Assembly: GCA_023432075.1 (NCBI GenBank)
Contig: JAEYVD010000074.1
Coordinates: 1 to 9,269 of the forward strand
Direction of reading: 5' to 3'
DNA from: Pseudomonadota bacterium
GTDB lineage: Bacteria > Pseudomonadota > Gammaproteobacteria > Burkholderiales > Burkholderiaceae_B
Length of the DNA: 9,269 nucleotides
In this document: piece by piece, positions 5,104 to 9,269 of the stretch
How positions within the stretch are numbered: position 1 is the stretch's first letter
Layout of the letters: each line of letters starts with the position of its first letter
Notes under the pieces: model-generated
Database searches by the model: none
What the model was told of the DNA's origin: nothing
What the model saw: only the letters and a program-made list of their open reading frames with translations
Translations under genes and position numbers: made by a program

Positions 5104-6012
5104 GTGAAACACCCCCTCCTTGCGACCCTTACGCGCATATTTGGCGTCGGCGCGGTCATGCTGCTTGGCGGCTGCAACATGGAAATCCTCTCCCCCAAGG
5201 GAGATATCGGCATCCAGGAAAAGACGTTGCTGCTGACGGCGACCGGGCTCATGCTCATCGTTGTCATTCCCGTCCTCATCATGATCGTGGCTTTTGCGTG
5301 GAAGTATCGTGCTTCCAACACCAAAGCTGACTACCAGCCCAAGTGGGCTCACTCCACGGCAATCGAAGCCGTCGTCTGGACCGTCCCTTGCATCATCGTG
5401 GCGATCCTGGCCGTGATCACCTGGCGCTCGACGCACGCGCTGGATCCCTACAAGCCGCTCGTGTCCGAACACAAGCCGGTGACCATCGAGGTGGTCTCCC
5501 TGGATTGGAAGTGGCTCTTCATCTACCCCGAGTACGACATCGCCACGGTCAACGAGATCGCGTTCCCCGTGGACGTTCCGGTCAACTTCCGGATCACGTC
5601 GGCATCGGTGATGAACTCCTTCTTCATCCCCCAGCTGGGCAGCCAGATCTACTCGATGGCCGGCATGGAAACCAAGCTGCACCTGAATGCGCGCGAAATC
5701 GGCACTTACGCCGGCATTTCGGCCAACTACAGCGGCGGCGGTTTCTCGGGCATGCGCTTCAAGGCCCACGCCATGTCGCAGGAAGGATTCGACAACTGGA
5801 TCAAGGAAGCCAAGGCTTCTCCCACCGCCCTGACCCCCGAGGTCTACGCGGAACTGACCAAGCGCAGCGAGCGCAATCCGGTCGTGAAGTACTCGTCGGC
5901 GCCGCCCGCCATGTTTGATTTCATTCTGGGCAGCACGATGACCAAGATGGCCGGCGTGGACTCCGCCACGTGCACCTCCACGTCGAATAATCTGATCGCA
6001 GGAATCAACTAA
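5104..6012 (+). CDS. cyoA: cytochrome o (bo3) ubiquinol oxidase subunit II
   Basis: Seen: 302 aa. A lipoprotein signal ends in LLGGC (C24). Two membrane helices follow (about 41-65 and 87-108), then a periplasmic cupredoxin domain with [13 protein letters not shown] (131-143), [20 protein letters not shown] (162-181, in segments) and a COX_ARM-like tail at about 225-275. The region that would hold the CuA Cys/His ligands in cytochrome c oxidases reads [13 protein letters not shown] (207-219), with no Cys or His. It is therefore a quinol oxidase subunit without CuA, accepting electrons from ubiquinol at the membrane. The start is GTG at 5104, supported by AAGG (5094-5097) 6 nt upstream and by placing the signal peptide correctly. 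The C-terminal tail contains a lone Cys (C290) and Ser/Thr-rich residues of no evident role. It is the first gene of a tight operon: cyoB begins 2 nt after its stop. Confidence 0.97.
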   Translation: MKHPLLATLTRIFGVGAVMLLGGCNMEILSPKGDIGIQEKTLLLTATGLMLIVVIPVLIMIVAFAWKYRASNTKADYQPKWAHSTAIEAVVWTVPCIIVAILAVITWRSTHALDPYKPLVSEHKPVTIEVVSLDWKWLFIYPEYDIATVNEIAFPVDVPVNFRITSASVMNSFFIPQLGSQIYSMAGMETKLHLNAREIGTYAGISANYSGGGFSGMRFKAHAMSQEGFDNWIKEAKASPTALTPEVYAELTKRSERNPVVKYSSAPPAMFDFILGSTMTKMAGVDSATCTSTSNNLIAGIN

Positions 6013-6014
6013 CA

Positions 6015-7991
6015 ATGCTCGGGAAACTCACCCTCGAGGCCATTCCGTACCATGACCCCATCGTCATGGTTACGCTGGCCGCCGTGTGCCTGGGAGGCCT
6101 AGCGGTCTTCGGCGCCATCACCTACTTCAAGAAGTGGAAGTACCTCTGGACGGAATGGCTCACCACCGTCGACCACAAGCGCATCGGTGTGATGTACATC
6201 ATCGTTGCGCTCATCATGCTGCTGCGCGGCTTTGCCGACGCCATCATGATGCGCACGCAGCTCGCCGTCGCATCCGCGGACTCGGCCGGCTTCCTGCCGC
6301 CGCACCACTACGACCAGATCTTCACCGCCCACGGCGTCATCATGATTTTCTTCATGGCGATGCCCTTCATCACCGGGCTGATGAACATCGTCGTGCCGCT
6401 GCAGATCGGCGCCCGCGACGTGGCGTACCCGTTCCTGAACTCGCTGAGCTTCTGGCTGTTCGGCGCCGGCGTCGCGCTGATGATGATCTCGCTGTTCGTG
6501 GGCGAATTCGCCGCGACCGGCTGGCTCGCGTATCCGCCGCTGTCCGGGCTGGACTACAGTCCAAGCGTGGGGGTGGATTACTACCTCTGGGCGCTGCAGA
6601 TCTCCGGTCTGGGAACAACGCTTAGCGGCATCAACTTCATCGTCACCATCCTGCGCATGCGTGCGCCTGGCATGACCCTGATGAAGATGCCGATCTTCAC
6701 GTGGACCTCGCTGGTCACCAACGTCCTGATCGTCGCCGCCTTCCCCGTGCTGGCCGCGACCCTGGCGCTGCTGACGATGGATCGCTACCTGGGCACGCAC
6801 TTCTTCACGAACGACGGTGGCGGCAACGTCATGATGTACGTGAACCTGATCTGGATCTGGGGCCACCCCGAGGTCTACATCCTGGTGCTCCCGGCTTTCG
6901 GCGTGTATTCGGAAATCGTTGCCACGTTCGCCCGCAAGACGCTGTTCGGCTACAAGTCCATGGTCTACGCCACGGCCGCCATCGGCGTGCTGTCGTTCCT
7001 GGTCTGGCTGCACCACTTCTTCACCATGGGTGCGGGCGCCAACGTCAATGCCTTCTTCGGCATAGCGACAATGATCATCTCGATCCCGACCGGGGCCAAG
7101 ATCTTCAACTGGCTGTTCACCATCTACCGCGGCCGCCTGCGCATCACGACGCCGGTGCTGTGGACGCTGGGCTTCATGATCGTGTTCGTCATCGGCGGCA
7201 TGACCGGCGTGATGCTGGCCATCCCCGGCGTGTCGTTCGTGCTGCACAACAGCCTGTTCCTGATCGCGCACTTCCACAACACCATCATTGGTGGCGTGGT
7301 GTTCGGCTGCATCGCCGGCATGGTCTACTGGTTCCCGAAGGCGTTCGGCTTCACGCTGAACGAACGTCTGGGCCGCTACTCGTTCTACTGCTGGTTCGTC
7401 GGTTTCTTCCTGGCCTTCATGCCCCTGTACATCCTTGGCTTCAAGGGCATGACGCGTCGCCTGAACCACTACGACAACCCCGAATGGCAGCCCTACCTGC
7501 TGGTCGCGCTGGCTGGCGCCGCGCTGATCATGCTGGGCATCTTCTTCCTGCTGCAGCAAGTGTTCGTCTCCGTGCGTCAGCGCAAGCAGAACCAGGACGT
7601 CACCGGCGATCCCTGGGATGGCCGCACCCTGGAATGGTCGATCTCGTCGCCCGCGCCTTTCTACAACTTCGCCCACGTTCCTCACGTCGATGAACTGGAC
7701 CAGTTCTGGGAAGACAAGCAAAGCGGCAAGGCCTACAAGCGCCCGGCCAAGTACGAAGACATCCACATGCCGAAGAACACCGCCGCCGGTGTCTGGATTG
7801 GCGCCTTTGGCCTGGTCATGTGCTTTGCGCTGATCTGGCACATCTGGTGGCTGTCGATCGCCGGCCTCGTGGGCATGATCGGTTCGTTCATCGTTCGCGC
7901 CTATGACCGCGACGTCGACTACTGGGTCCCGGCCGCGGAAGTCGAACGCATCGAAAACGCTCACTTTGACAAAATGCAGAAGGCCGCCTGA
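6015..7991 (+). CDS. cyoB: cytochrome o (bo3) ubiquinol oxidase subunit I
   Basis: Seen: 658 aa with about 15 membrane helices. It is the catalytic subunit, reducing O2 to water at a heme o3-CuB centre while pumping protons. Key residues fall at the same numbers as in E. coli CyoB. Heme and copper ligands are H106, H284 (GHPEVY, with Y288 for the His-Tyr crosslink), H333-H334, H419 and H421 (IAHFHNT). Quinone-site residues are R71, D75, H98 and Q101. Proton-channel residues are D135, N124, N142, E286 and K362. R481-R482 (MTRRLN) match the heme-propionate arginines. The C-terminal extension typical of CyoB is present to KMQKAA. I see no loss or frameshift, so the enzyme should be a functional proton-pumping quinol oxidase. 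It starts 2 nt after cyoA and ends 3 nt before cyoC. Confidence 0.98.
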   Translation: MLGKLTLEAIPYHDPIVMVTLAAVCLGGLAVFGAITYFKKWKYLWTEWLTTVDHKRIGVMYIIVALIMLLRGFADAIMMRTQLAVASADSAGFLPPHHYDQIFTAHGVIMIFFMAMPFITGLMNIVVPLQIGARDVAYPFLNSLSFWLFGAGVALMMISLFVGEFAATGWLAYPPLSGLDYSPSVGVDYYLWALQISGLGTTLSGINFIVTILRMRAPGMTLMKMPIFTWTSLVTNVLIVAAFPVLAATLALLTMDRYLGTHFFTNDGGGNVMMYVNLIWIWGHPEVYILVLPAFGVYSEIVATFARKTLFGYKSMVYATAAIGVLSFLVWLHHFFTMGAGANVNAFFGIATMIISIPTGAKIFNWLFTIYRGRLRITTPVLWTLGFMIVFVIGGMTGVMLAIPGVSFVLHNSLFLIAHFHNTIIGGVVFGCIAGMVYWFPKAFGFTLNERLGRYSFYCWFVGFFLAFMPLYILGFKGMTRRLNHYDNPEWQPYLLVALAGAALIMLGIFFLLQQVFVSVRQRKQNQDVTGDPWDGRTLEWSISSPAPFYNFAHVPHVDELDQFWEDKQSGKAYKRPAKYEDIHMPKNTAAGVWIGAFGLVMCFALIWHIWWLSIAGLVGMIGSFIVRAYDRDVDYWVPAAEVERIENAHFDKMQKAA

Positions 7992-7994
7992 GCC

Positions 7995-8609
7995 ATGATT
8001 CAAGCCGTAGCCACTCACCCCCACGCGGGTCACGACGATCACGCGCATCACGACGATGGATCCAAGACCGTTTTCGGTTTCTGGGTCTATCTGATGAGCG
8101 ACTTGCTGATCTTTTCGGTGCTGTTTGCCACGTTCGCGGTGTTGTCCAACGCCACCGCGGGCGGGCCGTCCGGCAAGGAACTGTTCGACCTGAACTTCGT
8201 CCTGGTCGAAACGCTGTTGCTGCTGGTGTCCAGCTTTACCTTCGGCATGGCCAACCTGAACGTGCACGCCAACAACAAGAGCCGTGCCATGGGCTGGTTG
8301 ATGGTCACGTTCCTGTTCGGCGCGGGCTTCATCGCGATGGAAATCTATGAATTCCATCACCTGATCAGCATCGGCGCCGGTCCGGGCCGCAGCGCCTACC
8401 TGTCCGCGTTCTTCACGCTGATCGGTACGCACGGCCTGCACGTGACCTTTGGCCTGATCTGGATCATCGTCATGCTCGACATGATCCGCCGTCATGGCCT
8501 GGACTCGATCAACAAGCGTCGTCTGGCGTGCCTGAGCCTGTTCTGGCACTTCCTGGACATCGTCTGGATCTGCGTCTTCACCTTTGTCTACCTTCTGGGA
8601 GCCCTCTGA
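7995..8609 (+). CDS. cyoC: cytochrome o (bo3) ubiquinol oxidase subunit III
   Basis: Seen: 204 aa with five predicted helices (about 25-50, 66-86, 98-118, 136-160, 180-203). Subunit III family motifs are present: [14 protein letters not shown] (27-40), [19 protein letters not shown] (68-86) with E72, [13 protein letters not shown] (144-156) and [17 protein letters not shown] (184-200). It supports subunit I structurally and has no redox cofactor. The cytoplasmic N-terminus is notably His/Asp-rich ([15 protein letters not shown], 7-21). The ATG lies 3 nt after the cyoB stop, and the stop codon overlaps the cyoD start by one base (TGATG), indicating translational coupling. Confidence 0.97.
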   Translation: MIQAVATHPHAGHDDHAHHDDGSKTVFGFWVYLMSDLLIFSVLFATFAVLSNATAGGPSGKELFDLNFVLVETLLLLVSSFTFGMANLNVHANNKSRAMGWLMVTFLFGAGFIAMEIYEFHHLISIGAGPGRSAYLSAFFTLIGTHGLHVTFGLIWIIVMLDMIRRHGLDSINKRRLACLSLFWHFLDIVWICVFTFVYLLGAL

Positions 8610-8959
8610 TGTCGCACTCCGCTGCGGCCGCACACGGCCACGACGATCACGCCGCCGATCACGGCAGCCTGAAGTCCTACATCATCGGTTTCGTGCTCTC
8701 GCTGCTGCTCACCTTCGGCTCGTTCGGCCTGGTGATGCACGGCGCGCTGTCCCACACCGCCACGATCATTGGCGTGGTGGCGCTGTGCATCCTCCAGCTG
8801 CTGGTCCAGCTGGTGTACTTCCTGCACATGGGCGCATCGAAGTCGTCCCGCGACAACCTGGCCACGTTTGTCTTCACCGTGCTGATCATCTTCATCATCG
8901 TCGGTGGTTCGGCCTGGGTGCTGTATAACATGAACGTCAACATGGGCCACGCCATGTAA
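8609..8959 (+). CDS. cyoD: cytochrome o (bo3) ubiquinol oxidase subunit IV
   Basis: Seen: 116 aa with three helices (about 22-44, 49-72, 86-107). The order and motifs match CyoD: SLKSYIIGFVLSLLLTFGSF, then LQLLVQLVYFLHMG and WVLYNMNVNMG. It is a small accessory subunit that helps assemble or stabilise the CuB-containing core. The N-terminus is His-rich (HGHDDHAADHG, 9-19), echoing CyoC. The ATG overlaps the cyoC stop; a GGGAG upstream (8598-8602) serves as SD. A longer in-frame form from 8528 would overlap cyoC by 82 bp and lacks family support. A terminator follows 28 nt after the stop, so cyoE is not part of this operon. Confidence 0.97.
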   Translation: MSHSAAAAHGHDDHAADHGSLKSYIIGFVLSLLLTFGSFGLVMHGALSHTATIIGVVALCILQLLVQLVYFLHMGASKSSRDNLATFVFTVLIIFIIVGGSAWVLYNMNVNMGHAM

Positions 8960-8964
8960 AGACG

Positions 8965-8979
8965 GCCTGCCGTTCAGGC
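8965..8979 (+). other. small hairpin between cyoD and its terminator
   Basis: GCCTG-CCGTT-CAGGC is a perfect 5-bp stem with a 5-nt loop, directly after the cyoD stop and 7 nt before the terminator stem. It may protect the 3' end or have no role. Confidence 0.35.
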
Positions 8980-8986
8980 ATGCAAG

Positions 8987-9015
8987 ACGGGCGCCCTCGG
9001 GCGCCTGTTTTTTTT
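8987..9015 (+). terminator. intrinsic terminator of the cyo operon
   Basis: The stem GGCGCC-CTCG-GGCGCC (8990-9005) extends outwards through G-T, C-G and A-T pairs and is followed by eight Ts (9008-9015). This is a canonical Rho-independent terminator and the only one with a real T-run in the window. Confidence 0.92.
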
Positions 9016-9024
9016 GCTGCGCTC

Positions 9025-9052
9025 AAATGAAAGCCACGACCGCGCGTCGTGG
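9025..9052 (-). terminator. probable terminator of the converging minus-strand gene
   Basis: Read on the minus strand, CCACGAC-GCGCG-GTCGTGG (9052-9034) is a perfect 7-bp stem with a 5-nt loop, followed by CTTTCATTTG. The T-tract is interrupted, so it is weaker than the cyo terminator facing it. A second hairpin with GCCGGC arms (9079-9096) sits right after the stop codon. Confidence 0.55.
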
Positions 9053-9097
9053 GGAACACGGCTGCGGCGCGCTGGGCTGCCGGCGCGCCCGCCGGCG

Positions 9098-9269
9098 TCA
9101 GCGCGCCGGGCCGGCCGCAGTAAGGGTCACGTCGGCGCGACGCGCCAGTTCCGCGGCCGTCACGCCAACGAAGGGCTGCACGCGCGCGGTCTGGTTCAGA
9201 TCGCACCCCGCCGGGCCTGCGGCCCCGTCGAGCACCTGCTTGACCGCGCGTCCGCCCATCGGGCTCACC
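9098..9269 (-). CDS. C-terminal 56 residues of an unidentified protein (gene continues past the right edge)
   Basis: Seen: the minus-strand frame from the window edge to a TGA at 9098-9100 encodes VSPMGGRAVKQVLDG, then AAGPAGCDLNQTARVQPFVG, then VTAAELARRADVTLTAAGPA and a final R. Third positions are mostly G/C with a normal residue mix, as for the other genes here, and hairpins follow the stop as expected at a gene end. The competing longer frame on this strand (to 8937) gives Arg/Gly/Ala-rich low-complexity protein and runs into the cyo terminator, so I reject it. I do not recognise the family from this tail; there is no signal, membrane segment or motif on which to base a function. The gene converges on the cyo operon, so shared regulation is unlikely. 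Confidence 0.6.
   Translation of the reverse strand, partial: VSPMGGRAVKQVLDGAAGPAGCDLNQTARVQPFVGVTAAELARRADVTLTAAGPAR

Noticed and set aside
6099..8633. 844-residue open frame on the minus strand, antisense to cyoB and cyoC
   Set aside because: It is the complement of highly conserved oxidase genes; its translation is His/Asp/Gln/Arg-rich without domains, a known by-product of strong G/C bias at third positions.
9034..9052. Third RegA-like site (CGAC-N5-GTCG within CCACGAC-CGCGC-GTCGTGG)
   Set aside because: The half-site spacing matches, but it lies between two converging gene ends and is followed on the minus strand by a T-rich stretch, so a terminator stem is the better reading.

Overview
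The window is GC-rich chromosomal DNA, with mostly G/C third codon positions. It looks like a betaproteobacterium of the Alcaligenaceae (Bordetella/Achromobacter-like). That assignment rests on the gene content (a DUF4148-type secreted protein, a RegB/RegA pair, a bo3-type quinol oxidase operon) and on general resemblance, not on a database search. There are no mobile elements, tRNAs, rRNAs or CRISPR arrays.

Layout, left to right. (1) The 5' part of a LysM lipoprotein gene runs off the left edge on the minus strand. (2) A 15-bp tandem repeat (312-393) lies at its 5' end. (3) Plus-strand envelope and copper genes follow: a DUF2946-type membrane protein (489-926), a SCO1/SenC thioredoxin-fold copper protein (1030-1653) and a periplasmic PCu(A)C copper chaperone (1676-2164). 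(4) After a 330-bp gap comes a small secreted DUF4148-type protein with an internal duplication (2495-2878). (5) A redox two-component pair, regB (3082-4287) and regA (4293-4844). (6) A 259-bp non-coding region packed with regulatory-looking symmetry. (7) cyoABCD (5104-8959), closed by a strong intrinsic terminator. (8) The C-terminal end of an unidentified minus-strand gene (9098-9269), converging on the operon with its own probable terminator.

How the genes fit together: RegB carries the quinone-site motif, the phosphorylatable His and the redox-active Cys of its family, so it can read the state of the quinone pool and respiratory chain. RegA is the DNA-binding partner. The intergenic region between regA and cyoA contains two perfect inverted repeats of the form GCGAC-N5-GTCGC, close to published RegA/PrrA/RegR boxes, and a near-perfect FNR/ANR box (TTGAC-N4-ATCAA). 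Just downstream are two tandem TGCTG-N5-CAGCA palindromes. The simplest reading is that the terminal quinol oxidase is controlled by the adjacent RegBA pair plus an oxygen-sensing FNR-type regulator. The SCO and PCu(A)C proteins would supply copper to a respiratory oxidase. Because CyoA lacks the CuA ligands, their target is either the CuB site of CyoB or an oxidase encoded elsewhere. There is no cyoE (heme o synthase) directly after cyoD.

The genes themselves are of familiar families. The most interesting part of the window is the regulatory architecture at 4850-5100.
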